Position numbers and translations under genes: made by a program. A stretch of 64,000 nt of DNA, taken from positions 1-64,000 of the forward strand of contig PQXC01000012.1 in the NCBI GenBank assembly GCA_003194435.1, given 5' to 3'. Source of the DNA: Candidatus Methanophagaceae archaeon (lineage in GTDB: Archaea > Halobacteriota > Syntropharchaeia > Alkanophagales > Methanospirareceae). Positions 16,638 through 24,622 of this stretch are shown one piece after another. The number at the start of each line of letters is the position of its first letter. Position 1 is the first letter of the stretch. Below the pieces are notes generated by a model. The model was not told where the DNA came from. It made no database searches and was given only the letters and a program-made list of their open reading frames with translations.

Positions 16638-19259
16638 TCATTGGTTATTGCCCACCGCGTAGTCATCGCCCATCGCCGCTTTCTTCAGCTCATACAGCTT
16701 ATTCAATGCCTCTATCGGCGCTATCTTATCTATATCCAGCCTTCTCAACGCCTCTACCACTGGATGCTCCTCAGTGACATACCGTACCTCCACCCTCCGC
16801 TCTGTTTCATGTGGTGTCTTATCCTCATCTTTTGCCTTATCCTTATCCTCATCCTCCATACGCTTCAGAACGCTCTTCGCCGTTTCTATCACCGTTTGAG
16901 GCAGTCCAGCGAGCCTGGCAGCCTGAATGCCATAGCTCTTCGTTCCTTTACCTTCCACCACCTTCCTTATGAAGAATATCTCATCACCCGATTCCTTTAT
17001 CGCAACATTGTAGCACTTCACACCACTCAGCCGGTCAGCGAGGCTCGTGAGCTCATGGAAATGCGTAGCGAACATCGTCTTCGCTTTTATCTTATCATGC
17101 ACATATTCCGCAACCGCCCATGCTATACTGAGCCCGTCAAGAGTGCTCGTGCCACGCCCGATCTCATCCAGTATCACCAGACTCCTCTCGGTTGCGTTAT
17201 TCAATATGTTCGCAGTCTCGCTCATCTCCACCATGAACGAACTCTGACCCATGGAGAGGTCATCATAAGCACCCACACGCGTGAATATCCGGTCAACGAT
17301 GCCTATTCTCGCCTCTCGCGCGGGCACGAAAGCGCCTATCTGCGCCATCAATACAATTAACGCCGTTTGCCGCATGTATGTGCTCTTACCGCTCATGTTC
17401 GGTCCCGTGATGATCATCAATCGTGTTGAATCATTGAAATGGACGTCATTGGGCACAAAACCTTCCTTCACCTCACGCTCCACCACCGGATGCCTGCCAT
17501 CCTTTATCGTCAGCTCCTGCCCTTCCACCACCTCGGGACAGCAGTATTGGTTCTCCACGGCAACCTCAGCAAGCGCCAATAGCATATCCAGCTCCGCAAT
17601 CAGGTTAGCAGCCTCCTGTATATCCTTACTCCGGGCAGCAATACTTCGCCTTATCTGCTCAAAGAGTTCGTATTCCAGCTCCTTTATTCGCTCATCGGCA
17701 CTCAGCGCCTTCGCTTCATACTCCTTCAACTCCTCTGTTATGTAACGCTCGGCTTCTGTCAGCGTCTGTTTCCTTATATAGGTGGATGGCACCTTCTTAA
17801 TCTGCGATTTCCTCACCTCTATGTAATACCCGAAGACCTTATTATAGCCCACTTTTAGCGATTTTATACCTGTTCGGGCTTTCTCACGCTCCTCAAAGTC
17901 CGCTAACCATTGCCTGCCCTCGTGCTTTATCCTTCTTAATTCATCCAGTTCCTCATTGAAGCCCTCCTTTATCACTCCCCCATCCCCTATCGTCGCTGGT
18001 GGCTCCTCTACTATTGCTCGCTCCACAAGCTCTACAATAGAAGAGAAGTCCATCGCCTTTAAGCTGTTCCTGATTTCTTTTAGCCTCTGGGCACGGCATT
18101 TCTTTAATAAATCACGAACCGCATTTATCTGCTCTAACGACCTTCGCAACAGTATCAAATCCCTGGCTTTTGCATTCCCATACGCCACACGGCTTATTAT
18201 CCGCTCAATATCGTATATCTCACTGAAAACATCCTTCAATGCCTCCCTGAGTAGAATATCATCGAAGAACTCCTTTATCACTTCCTGTCTCCTCCTTATC
18301 GCATCCACATCCAGTAAAGGATACCTCAAACTCTTCTTCAGCAATCGAGAACCCATACCAGTGAGTGTTTTATCCAGTACACTTATAAGCGTGCCTCTTT
18401 GCGTGCCATCCCTTATATTTGCGAATATCTCAAGGTTACGAACCGTTACACTGTCCACAACCATGTAATCCGATACAAACAAAGTCTTCAGCGGCTTTAT
18501 ATGTGGCAGGATGCGTTTCTGTGTATCCCTGAGATAGGATATAACAGCCCCTGCAGCCGATATACCAGCCTTCAGCCCGGCACAGCCAAAACCATCGAGC
18601 GATATAACACCAAAATGGTTTATCAATGCCGTATATGCGTTCTTATACTCGAAGTAATAATCGTCATAGCGCGATATTGCACATCCCACCTCGCATTCCC
18701 AATTGCATTCCAGTGATAGCGATTCTGGTATCACAATCTCCGCAGGTCTCACTCGCTCTATCTCATTCTCCAGTGAGCGTTCATCTTCCAGTTCCGTCAG
18801 CCAGAACTCCCCGGTTGATATGTCTATCGTGGCAATCCCTACTCTGCCCCCTACACGACTCACACACATGAGATAATTAGAAGCGCGCTCCTCCAGAAGT
18901 GTATCCTCTATGACCGTCCCGGGTGTAATGAGTCGCACAACCTCGCGCTTCTCTATACCCGTCCCTCGCTTCTGTCTGTCATCCATCTGCTCACATATAG
19001 CCACCTTATAGCCCTTCTTTATCAACTGCCGTATGTATGGCGTGACAGCATGAAAAGGCACTCCAGCCATTGGTATTCGTCCCGCTGCACCCTTACCGCG
19101 ACCCGTTGTGGTTAACGCAATCTGCAATTCCCGGGATGCTACCTTCGCATCTTCACCAAAAGTCTCGTAGAAATCACCCACACGGAATAGTAGTATCGCA
19201 TCCCGGTACTTCTCTTTTATCCTGTAATATTGCCGCATCATCGGCGTTAGCTCTGTCAT
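16638..19259 (-). CDS. mutS: DNA mismatch repair protein MutS
   Basis: About 873 residues from ATG at 19259 (a GTG at 19274 is possible; AAGG sits just before the ATG). The mismatch-reading domain starts with FRVGDFYETFGEDA, carrying the Phe-x-Glu motif. Clamp and lever regions follow, then the ABC ATPase with Walker A GPNMSGKST, LVILDEIGRGTSTLDG and the ATHFHEL motif. This is bacterial-type MutS1, patchy in archaea and usually seen as transferred. No mutL is present in the window. It lies directly downstream of serS on the same strand. Confidence 0.95.
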   Translation of the reverse strand: MTELTPMMRQYYRIKEKYRDAILLFRVGDFYETFGEDAKVASRELQIALTTTGRGKGAAGRIPMAGVPFHAVTPYIRQLIKKGYKVAICEQMDDRQKRGTGIEKREVVRLITPGTVIEDTLLEERASNYLMCVSRVGGRVGIATIDISTGEFWLTELEDERSLENEIERVRPAEIVIPESLSLECNWECEVGCAISRYDDYYFEYKNAYTALINHFGVISLDGFGCAGLKAGISAAGAVISYLRDTQKRILPHIKPLKTLFVSDYMVVDSVTVRNLEIFANIRDGTQRGTLISVLDKTLTGMGSRLLKKSLRYPLLDVDAIRRRQEVIKEFFDDILLREALKDVFSEIYDIERIISRVAYGNAKARDLILLRRSLEQINAVRDLLKKCRAQRLKEIRNSLKAMDFSSIVELVERAIVEEPPATIGDGGVIKEGFNEELDELRRIKHEGRQWLADFEEREKARTGIKSLKVGYNKVFGYYIEVRKSQIKKVPSTYIRKQTLTEAERYITEELKEYEAKALSADERIKELEYELFEQIRRSIAARSKDIQEAANLIAELDMLLALAEVAVENQYCCPEVVEGQELTIKDGRHPVVEREVKEGFVPNDVHFNDSTRLMIITGPNMSGKSTYMRQTALIVLMAQIGAFVPAREARIGIVDRIFTRVGAYDDLSMGQSSFMVEMSETANILNNATERSLVILDEIGRGTSTLDGLSIAWAVAEYVHDKIKAKTMFATHFHELTSLADRLSGVKCYNVAIKESGDEIFFIRKVVEGKGTKSYGIQAARLAGLPQTVIETAKSVLKRMEDEDKDKAKDEDKTPHETERRVEVRYVTEEHPVVEALRRLDIDKIAPIEALNKLYELKKAAMGDDYAVGNNQ

Positions 19260-19310
19260 CTTCCTTACTAACACCTGTACCTATATTCTATCCATCTTGA
19301 AACGAAAGGT

Positions 19311-19345
19311 ATCAATCATATACCAATCATATACCAATCATATAC
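19311..19345. repeat. 11-bp tandem repeats between serS and mutS
   Basis: ATACCAATCAT occurs twice perfectly (19320-19330 and 19331-19341), flanked by partial copies ATCAATCAT before and ATACATCAG after. It lies in the short gap between the serS stop and the mutS start. Either replication slippage or a reiterated binding site. Confidence 0.7.
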
Positions 19346-19346
19346 A

Positions 19347-20861
19347 TCAGAGGAACCTGAACACTTCGGGCAGCTCGCCCGTTATTCGTCTGAACTCCTC
19401 TGTCCATTGCTCAGGCTCCAAGCCATTCTGTGCGAGCATCACCGCAGCCCAGCGCTCCAGACCCACACCGGAACAGCCGGACCACAGCTCTTTTCCACTC
19501 TGCAGCTTCACACTGAACCCTTTTGGATATTTGTCACCATTAACACTCACATTCTGGAATTCCAGCCATTTGCCACTGTAAGGCAGAATAGCCTCAAAAT
19601 CTACCGTGCCCACCTCCTTCAACTCAGCCAGACCCGCCTTACCCTCCTGCGCCATGAACCATGGCGTCACCCACGCTTCCCGCCATTCTATATCCAGTAT
19701 CTCTGCGAATATACGGCGATAACGCTCACGTAGCTCGTTAGCATGCTCTATCACCTGCTCTTTTGTCCCTATCCATACAATCTCCACCCTGTGGAACTCA
19801 TCCAGCCGTTCTATACCATGAAGCCCGCCGCTTTCATATCTGTGTGAAGTGCCCGACCTGTCAAATACCCTTATCGGAAGAATTGAATCCGGCAATGTCT
19901 TACCCATGAGAAATATCCAGAATGGAGGGCATTGCGCATAACACATCCCCCCTATGGGCTCTATTCGCTCCTTTATCATCTCCAGCGGCACTTCGTTTGT
20001 CACTTTGTAATAATCCATCACCTCCTCCCAGTACTCAGGGTCTCGTGTCTTCGGTGCGCATACGTAATAAGCCTCGGGATAGATACCCCTTGCATGCCCC
20101 GACCTCTTCCAGACCTCCCATGGCACCAGCTTCGGAAATACCATCTCCTCATAACCCAGCGGCTTCAATACCTCTTCTATCAGTATGCGCTCAAACGCTC
20201 TGAAGATTCTCGTTATCTGTGGTCCATAAATCCACTGACCGCGTCCTGCGGCATGTCTTATCCAGCCTCGCTTCACCATCTCCTCCGTGGGGTCTTTATC
20301 AAACCTGAAAGACTTCTTCCTCTCGCTCCTGCTCTCAAATAGCAATTCCCAGTGCTCGCTCTTGCCCTTCCAGCTCGCTGCGGTCTTCTTCTCGTCCAGT
20401 AGCCTTAACAACCTATCAGGAATCCGCTTCTCCAGTGCCGCGTAGTCCACATCGAGATAGAGTGTTAAACGTCCGTCACTATGCTTTAACTCCTTCACAA
20501 ACGGTAATCGTCTCAACTTGATGCCCTCTTCCCAGTTCATTGTTATCTCATAGCTCTCTATCTCTATGCCCCTTATCCCGATCCGGTATTTAGCGAGGAA
20601 TCTACCGAGCTCCTTCTTCAGTCTGATAAGAGCATCATGAGCCCTTACGAATCTATCGGAGCTCAAATCCAGCTTTAACTGCTCTCCCGAGACGCCCCAT
20701 CCCTCTATCTCTGCACCACATCCCGGTGGCGCGCCGCGTTTCAGTAAAGGCTCTGCGGACTCGCGCATAAAACCGTTTAGCTCTGATAATTTTATATCGT
20801 TATCATCCAGACTGCTACTGCATTTAACTACCGCCTTCAATTGAAACTGGATATCGTCCAT
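19347..20861 (-). CDS. serS: Seryl-tRNA synthetase, methanogen type (SerS2)
   Basis: Charges tRNA-Ser; 504 residues, the usual length of the rare zinc-dependent type found mainly in methanogenic archaea and relatives. The N-terminal tRNA-binding domain is the type-2 fold without the long coiled coil. The class II core includes MVFPKLVPWEVWKRSGH, GGMCYAQCPPFW (Cys zinc ligand), FDRSGTSHRYESGGLHGIERLDEFHRVE (motif 2 region) and GCSGVGLERWAAVML (motif 3). This type is a good lineage marker. A tRNA-Ser(UGA) is at 58.6 kb. Confidence 0.95.
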   Translation of the reverse strand: MDDIQFQLKAVVKCSSSLDDNDIKLSELNGFMRESAEPLLKRGAPPGCGAEIEGWGVSGEQLKLDLSSDRFVRAHDALIRLKKELGRFLAKYRIGIRGIEIESYEITMNWEEGIKLRRLPFVKELKHSDGRLTLYLDVDYAALEKRIPDRLLRLLDEKKTAASWKGKSEHWELLFESRSERKKSFRFDKDPTEEMVKRGWIRHAAGRGQWIYGPQITRIFRAFERILIEEVLKPLGYEEMVFPKLVPWEVWKRSGHARGIYPEAYYVCAPKTRDPEYWEEVMDYYKVTNEVPLEMIKERIEPIGGMCYAQCPPFWIFLMGKTLPDSILPIRVFDRSGTSHRYESGGLHGIERLDEFHRVEIVWIGTKEQVIEHANELRERYRRIFAEILDIEWREAWVTPWFMAQEGKAGLAELKEVGTVDFEAILPYSGKWLEFQNVSVNGDKYPKGFSVKLQSGKELWSGCSGVGLERWAAVMLAQNGLEPEQWTEEFRRITGELPEVFRFL

Positions 20862-20934
20862 GATTCATTCACGCAACAAATAGAAAATGAGTTTATTTGA
20901 TATTAAATGATGCACACATAATATATAGTTATAG

Positions 20935-21282
20935 ATGCGAAGAGCAAGAAGGAGGAGATGTGTTGGCTTCCAGCCGAATTTTATCTACTTTGAACCTCGC
21001 GACCGTGCATATACGTGTGGAGAGGAGGTATTGAAGCTGGAAGAGCTGGAGAGTATAAGATTGAAGGACTTTTTGCAACTCGACCAGGCGAGTGCGGCGG
21101 CGCAGATGGGCATTTCTCAACCCACTTTCCATCGTATCATAACGGAAGCGCATCGTAAGATAGCGCGCGCACTCATTGAGGGTAAGGCTATAAGGATAGA
21201 GGGTGGGCATTATGTGATGGTGGACAGGACTTGCTGGCAGGGTTATAAAAAAGGTCCTATGGGTGTTGTTGAGAGGAGGTGA
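20935..21282 (+). CDS. DUF134 family HTH protein
   Basis: 115 residues of the DUF134 group: a basic start ([12 protein letters not shown]), [62 protein letters not shown], a sigma-70 region-4-like helix-turn-helix. Such genes are usually found beside Mrp-like ATPases and NifX-like proteins, as here, and are thought to regulate or assist them. The stop lies eight bases before the Mrp start and within its ribosome site. Confidence 0.85.
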   Translation: MRRARRRRCVGFQPNFIYFEPRDRAYTCGEEVLKLEELESIRLKDFLQLDQASAAAQMGISQPTFHRIITEAHRKIARALIEGKAIRIEGGHYVMVDRTCWQGYKKGPMGVVERR

Positions 21283-21289
21283 TAAGGAT

Positions 21290-22123
21290 ATGGCAGAAGA
21301 GAGAGAAGAGGGTAGAAGGAGTATGGCAGAGCAGGAGAGGGCGGTACAGGCGATGATGGAGAAGGTGAAGCATAAGGTGATGGTGATGAGCGGAAAGGGA
21401 GGAGTGGGGAAGACGACGGTGGCGGCGAATCTCGCGTTCGCTCTCGGTATGCAAGGTCTGGACGTGGGTCTAATGGATGCAGACATACACGGACCCGATA
21501 TACCGAAGATACTGGGGATAGAAGATAAGCGACCGGGTGCATCGGGCAATAAAATACTCCCGATATTTGTTACACCGCGTTTGAAAGCGATGTCCATCGG
21601 TTTTCTCCTGCCCGACAGGGATTCCGCTATTATATGGCGGGGACCGATGAAGATGAATGCGATAAGGCAGTTCCTCTCTGATGTGGACTGGGGTGAGCTT
21701 GACTATCTCGTCATAGACCTCCCGCCGGGCACAGGTGATGAGCCACTGAGTGTTGCGCAATTGATAAAGAATGTGGATGGCGCGATAATAGTAACAACGC
21801 CACAGGATTTAGCATTGCTGGATTCGAGGAAGGCAGTGAACTTCTCAAGGGTGCTTAAAGTGCCTGTTATAGGGATAATAGAGAACATGAGTGGTTTTGT
21901 CTGCCCTTACTGTGGCAAAGAGATAAACATCTTCAAATATGGCGGTGGTGAGCGGTCGGCGCGTGAACTTGGTGTTACCTTCCTTGGTAGGGTGCCTATT
22001 GACCCCGGGATGGTGATAGCTGCGGATAACGGAACTCCGTTCGTATTGCAGAAGGATTCTAAGGTGCGTGAGGCATTCGAGCATATAGTGGAGAAGGTGC
22101 GTGAGATAGTGGAGAAGAAGTAA
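21290..22123 (+). CDS. Mrp/NBP35-type P-loop ATPase (Fe-S carrier)
   Basis: 277 residues from ATG at 21290, chosen for the perfect GGAGGTGAT at 21275-21283. Deviant Walker [11 protein letters not shown] at about 34-43, [30 protein letters not shown] and a CPYC pair near residue 205 that can hold a bridging Fe-S cluster. Mrp/ApbC proteins bind and hand over Fe-S clusters. The helical first 25 residues ([23 protein letters not shown]) lack the Cys motif of true NBP35. Neighbours suggest it serves the NifX-like cofactor proteins downstream. Confidence 0.9.
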   Translation: MAEEREEGRRSMAEQERAVQAMMEKVKHKVMVMSGKGGVGKTTVAANLAFALGMQGLDVGLMDADIHGPDIPKILGIEDKRPGASGNKILPIFVTPRLKAMSIGFLLPDRDSAIIWRGPMKMNAIRQFLSDVDWGELDYLVIDLPPGTGDEPLSVAQLIKNVDGAIIVTTPQDLALLDSRKAVNFSRVLKVPVIGIIENMSGFVCPYCGKEINIFKYGGGERSARELGVTFLGRVPIDPGMVIAADNGTPFVLQKDSKVREAFEHIVEKVREIVEKK

Positions 22124-22152
22124 TGGGCAAAAGCAATTTATATTTTTATATG

Positions 22153-22168
22153 ATGAATATATATTCAT
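22153..22168. promoter_or_regulatory. Perfect 16-bp palindrome upstream of NifX-like genes
   Basis: ATGAATATATATTCAT reads the same on both strands and lies 50 bases before the next gene, in the 94-base gap after the Mrp gene. A homodimeric regulator such as DUF134 or DtxR could bind it, and it overlaps TATA-like sequence, so repression by occlusion is possible. Confidence 0.45.
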
Positions 22169-22217
22169 ATAAGTGTGTGAGTGATAAAAGGGAAAGAGGA
22201 AGCGAGGCGATATAGAA

Positions 22218-22760
22218 ATGAAGGTATGCGTAACTGCAATGGGAAAGGACCTGGATGCAGAGGTGGATCCGAGGTTCGGGCGAAGTCAGTATTTTATATT
22301 CGTTGACACAGATACAATGGCGTTCGAAGCTGTGGAGAACACCGCTGTAGCGGCACCAGGTGGGGCAGGGATTCAGGCTGCACAGACCGTTGTGAATAAA
22401 GGCGCAGATGTGCTCATCTCGGGCAACATCGGTCCCAATGCCTTCCAGGTGCTTTCTACTGCGGGTGTAAAGGTCGCAACAGGCGCTTATGGGACTGTGA
22501 GAGAAGCAATAGAGATGTATAAAAATGGTAAGTTGAACGTGAGCGGAGGTTCGACAGTTGGTGCTCATGCCGGTATGGGTATGGGCATGGGCATGGGCGG
22601 AGGTCGCGGTATGGAACGAGGTATGGGGCAAAGCATGGTTATGCCACAGGGAGAAAAAGCTGAAAAAGAGAGTCTTGAAGGACTCGAGGAGATGGTAAAT
22701 AAACTGGAGAGCGAATTAAAGGAAGTGAAGAAGCGTATAGAGGAGCTCAAGCGGAGGTGA
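22218..22760 (+). CDS. NifX/NifB-type dinitrogenase cofactor domain protein with Met/Gly tail
   Basis: 180 residues. Residues 1-110 are a NifX-like (DIMC) domain: MKVCVTAMGKDLDAEVDPRFGRSQYFIFVD, GADVLISGNIGPNAFQVLSTAGVKVATGAYGTVREAI. This RNase-H-like fold binds Fe-S or Mo/Cu-S clusters. A Met/Gly-rich stretch (GMGMGMGMGGGRGM) near 120-140 could bind metal, and the last 40 residues form a charged coiled coil. No nitrogenase genes are in the window, so this is not evidence for nitrogen fixation. Confidence 0.85.
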   Translation: MKVCVTAMGKDLDAEVDPRFGRSQYFIFVDTDTMAFEAVENTAVAAPGGAGIQAAQTVVNKGADVLISGNIGPNAFQVLSTAGVKVATGAYGTVREAIEMYKNGKLNVSGGSTVGAHAGMGMGMGMGGGRGMERGMGQSMVMPQGEKAEKESLEGLEEMVNKLESELKEVKKRIEELKRR

Positions 22761-22772
22761 GGTGATGCAGGA

Positions 22773-23132
22773 ATGAAGATTGCCGTTCCCGTAATCGGAA
22801 CGCAGGGGTTGGACGCCCCTGTGAGTGAGCATTTTGGTAGAGCGCCCGCTTTCACCATAGTGGATATGAGCACGAAGGAGGTGAAGGTGGTCCCGAACTC
22901 GGGTGAGCATTTTGGTGGCATTAAAGTAGCACCCGAGATATTAGCAGAGGAAGGTGTGGAAATAGTGCTCTGCTCAGGATTAGGACCGAAGGCAATAAAC
23001 ATGTTTGAGCAGTTTGGTATAGAGGTCTATGTGGGTGCGAGTGGAACGGTAAGAGATGCAATAAGAGCATTTCAGGCTGGCTTGCTTCACGAAGCTTCGG
23101 ATAAAGACGCATGTATGATGCACAGGCATTGA
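22773..23132 (+). CDS. NifX-type dinitrogenase cofactor domain protein
   Basis: 119 residues: MKIAVPVIGTQGLDAPVSEHFGRAPAFTIVD, VEIVLCSGLGPKAINMFEQFGIEVYVGASGTVRDAI. Same fold as the gene before it, but without the Met/Gly and coiled-coil tail; it ends in a His/Cys-containing DKDACMMHRH that could bind metal. The start follows the previous stop by 12 bases with a GGAGGTGAGGTGATG ribosome region. Two different members side by side are typical of orange-protein-like operons. Confidence 0.88.
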   Translation: MKIAVPVIGTQGLDAPVSEHFGRAPAFTIVDMSTKEVKVVPNSGEHFGGIKVAPEILAEEGVEIVLCSGLGPKAINMFEQFGIEVYVGASGTVRDAIRAFQAGLLHEASDKDACMMHRH

Positions 23133-23156
23133 TTCAAATAGGAGGTGATATAAAAG

Positions 23157-23312
23157 ATGAGTGGAGGAAGAGGGCGAATGGGCGGTAGAGGACTGGGTCC
23201 TGGTGGTGAGTGCGTATGCCCGAATTGTGGATACCGGGTGTCGCATTCGCGTGGTGAACCCTGCTACAATAAGACATGCCCGAAATGCGGTGCGAAGATG
23301 ACGAGGGCATGA
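23157..23312 (+). CDS. 51-aa zinc-ribbon protein
   Basis: A small gene of 52 codons with a perfect GGAGGTGAT at 23141-23149. After a Gly/Arg-rich start (SGGRGRMGGRGLGPGG) come two CxxC knuckles (CVCPNC, then CYNKTCPKC), giving one or two zinc or iron sites in about 30 residues. Similar small Cys proteins accompany DUF5320 and NifX-like genes in anaerobes. Probably a metal-binding partner of its neighbours. Confidence 0.75.
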   Translation: MSGGRGRMGGRGLGPGGECVCPNCGYRVSHSRGEPCYNKTCPKCGAKMTRA

Positions 23313-23364
23313 TGCATGATGTTCATGTGTAGAAATATAAGAAGTTAGGAGGTGATGTGAAAAA

Positions 23365-23712
23365 ATGGCGTTCGGGTGGTATGGAAGAGGTGGATACCGC
23401 TGGAGAAATATGTATTACCTCACGGGCTTGCCAGGCTGGATGAGGTTCGGGTTCTCTCCAGGCTGGATAGGTAGAAGCCCAACTGGATTGCCACCGACAG
23501 CTCAGTATCTCATGCAGAGCGGACTGTTGCCCCAGTTCAGTTCATGGATACAGCAGCAGATGCCGGTAACTGGTATGGGTATGGGCATTGGCATGGGTAC
23601 GATGCCCGGCATGACAAGGGAGCAGGAGATTTCGATGCTGGAGAATCAGGCGAAGATGCTCAGTGAGCAGTTGGAGCAGATAAAGAAGAGACTGGATGAA
23701 TTGAAGAAATGA
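23365..23712 (+). CDS. DUF5320-like protein
   Basis: 115 residues: an aromatic, Gly-rich start (FGWYGRGGYRWRNMYYLTGLPGWMRFGFSPGW), a Met/Gly-rich centre (GMGMGIGMGTMPGM) and a C-terminal coiled coil (EISMLENQAKMLSEQLEQIKKRLDELKK). The layout fits DUF5320, found beside Mrp/NifX genes. Its coiled coil resembles the one ending the 180-residue NifX-like protein, so the two may pair. GGAGGTGAT at 23348-23356 precedes the ATG. Confidence 0.7.
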   Translation: MAFGWYGRGGYRWRNMYYLTGLPGWMRFGFSPGWIGRSPTGLPPTAQYLMQSGLLPQFSSWIQQQMPVTGMGMGIGMGTMPGMTREQEISMLENQAKMLSEQLEQIKKRLDELKK

Positions 23713-23716
23713 TGCA

Positions 23717-23742
23717 GGGGGTCTAATCCCCCCTATTTTTTT
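23717..23742 (+). terminator. Strong hairpin terminator after DUF5320
   Basis: GGGGG (23717-23721), loop TCTAAT, CCCCC(C) (23728-23733), then TATTTTTTT. This is a textbook intrinsic terminator, beginning four bases after the DUF5320 stop. It should end most transcripts of the DUF134-Mrp-NifX operon and leave the ferredoxin gene to read-through. Confidence 0.75.
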
Positions 23743-23749
23743 CAATGCG

Positions 23750-24040
23750 ATGGTTTGGTTATGGAAGGCTTTTGTTGATGACCATTTATGTGTGGGCTGT
23801 GGCAAGTGCACCAGAGTCTGCTGGACCGGTGCGATCAGGCTTGCGGATGTGGATAAGAAAGCCAGAGTTGATTTCAGACGCTGTGTCTGCTGTACCGCAT
23901 GTGTGAGGACATGTCCAGCAGGTGCTGTACAGATAGTACCATATCCAATCGGGAATTTGGAATTTGAGGAGTTAAGTGCTCGTTTAAATATAATAGAGAG
24001 GCAGCTTAAAGACTTAACAAGGAGCATTGAGCAGTTATAA
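23750..24040 (+). CDS. 2[4Fe-4S] ferredoxin with C-terminal helix
   Basis: 96 residues with two cluster motifs: CVGCGKCTRVC (about 14-24) and CVCCTACVRTC (about 45-55), each followed by the usual Gly/Ala region. The last 30 residues form an extra helix (FEELSARLNIIERQLKDLTRSIEQL), resembling the coiled-coil tails of the DUF5320 and NifX proteins upstream, so it may dock to them. There is no clear ribosome site, since the gene starts eight bases after a terminator T-run; translation may be leaderless or fed by read-through. Confidence 0.85.
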   Translation: MVWLWKAFVDDHLCVGCGKCTRVCWTGAIRLADVDKKARVDFRRCVCCTACVRTCPAGAVQIVPYPIGNLEFEELSARLNIIERQLKDLTRSIEQL

Positions 24041-24043
24041 TTG

Positions 24044-24526
24044 TTACCCCTCATTTAGCAGCATAGTGATGCCTTTATCAACACCCTCACAGGGATGCCT
24101 CCCGGTCTTACAGAATGTTTCAAAGTGCTGTAGCCACTGTGGATAGTCGGGAGCGGAGCGGACGAAGCGGACGAAGCTTCTCAACTGCTCTATCGTCTCG
24201 GGCTCCAGTTCATGCTCCATTATGCATGCATCCTTATTCGCTATCCGCGGTGGTACTTTTATTATCTCAAGAAAAGCACGTATGGTCTCATGTCTGTCTT
24301 TCACCACTCTCGCTACCTTCTCACCCTTTGGCGTCAGGGTTATACCCTCATACTTCCTGTAATTGACAAGCCCCATCCCGTTTAGCCTCCTTGCCATCTC
24401 CACAACACTGGATGGTTTCACATTTAATGCTTTCGCTATCTCTTTCACCCTTGCATAGCCCTTACCCTCTCGCGAGGAGATGTTCAAAATCGCTTCAAGA
24501 TAATCTTCCGCCTTCCTGCTCAACAT
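24044..24526 (-). CDS. DtxR/MntR-family metal-dependent repressor
   Basis: About 160 residues from ATG at 24526 (the longer frame has GTG codons at 24538-24529). N-terminal winged helix (SRKAEDYLEAILNISSREGKGYARVKEIAKALNVKPSSVVEMARRLNGMGLVNYRKYEGITLT) and a metal-sensing dimer domain with the CIMEHELE word. There is no SH3-like third domain. Such proteins bind Fe(II) or Mn(II) and block promoters. It converges with the ferredoxin gene, four bases apart, suggesting control of the iron-sulfur cluster. A palindrome in its own promoter points to autoregulation. Confidence 0.88.
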   Translation of the reverse strand: MLSRKAEDYLEAILNISSREGKGYARVKEIAKALNVKPSSVVEMARRLNGMGLVNYRKYEGITLTPKGEKVARVVKDRHETIRAFLEIIKVPPRIANKDACIMEHELEPETIEQLRSFVRFVRSAPDYPQWLQHFETFCKTGRHPCEGVDKGITMLLNEG

Positions 24527-24545
24527 CACCAGCACCACAATAAAT

Positions 24546-24575
24546 TAGGTCTACCTATATAAAGTAGGCTACACT
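24546..24575. promoter_or_regulatory. Promoter and probable operator of the DtxR-family gene
   Basis: TAGGTCTACCTA (24546-24557) has perfect 5-bp arms TAGGT/ACCTA around CT, 20 bases upstream of the ATG, and overlaps a minus-strand TATA box (TTTATATA, 24556-24563). A second half-like element GTAGGCTAC follows at about 24565-24573. The TAGG...CCTA pattern resembles DtxR/IdeR boxes. Confidence 0.5.
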
Positions 24576-24622
24576 CACACATATTAATATTCCTTTTATA
24601 TCAATATCGGAATGGATAGGAA

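Noticed and set aside
19311-19345. CRISPR-like repeats
   Set aside because: 11-bp units without spacers.
22218-23132. Nitrogen fixation locus
   Set aside because: NifX-like domains are present but no nifH, nifD, nifK or nifB; the neighbours fit an orange-protein-like cluster.
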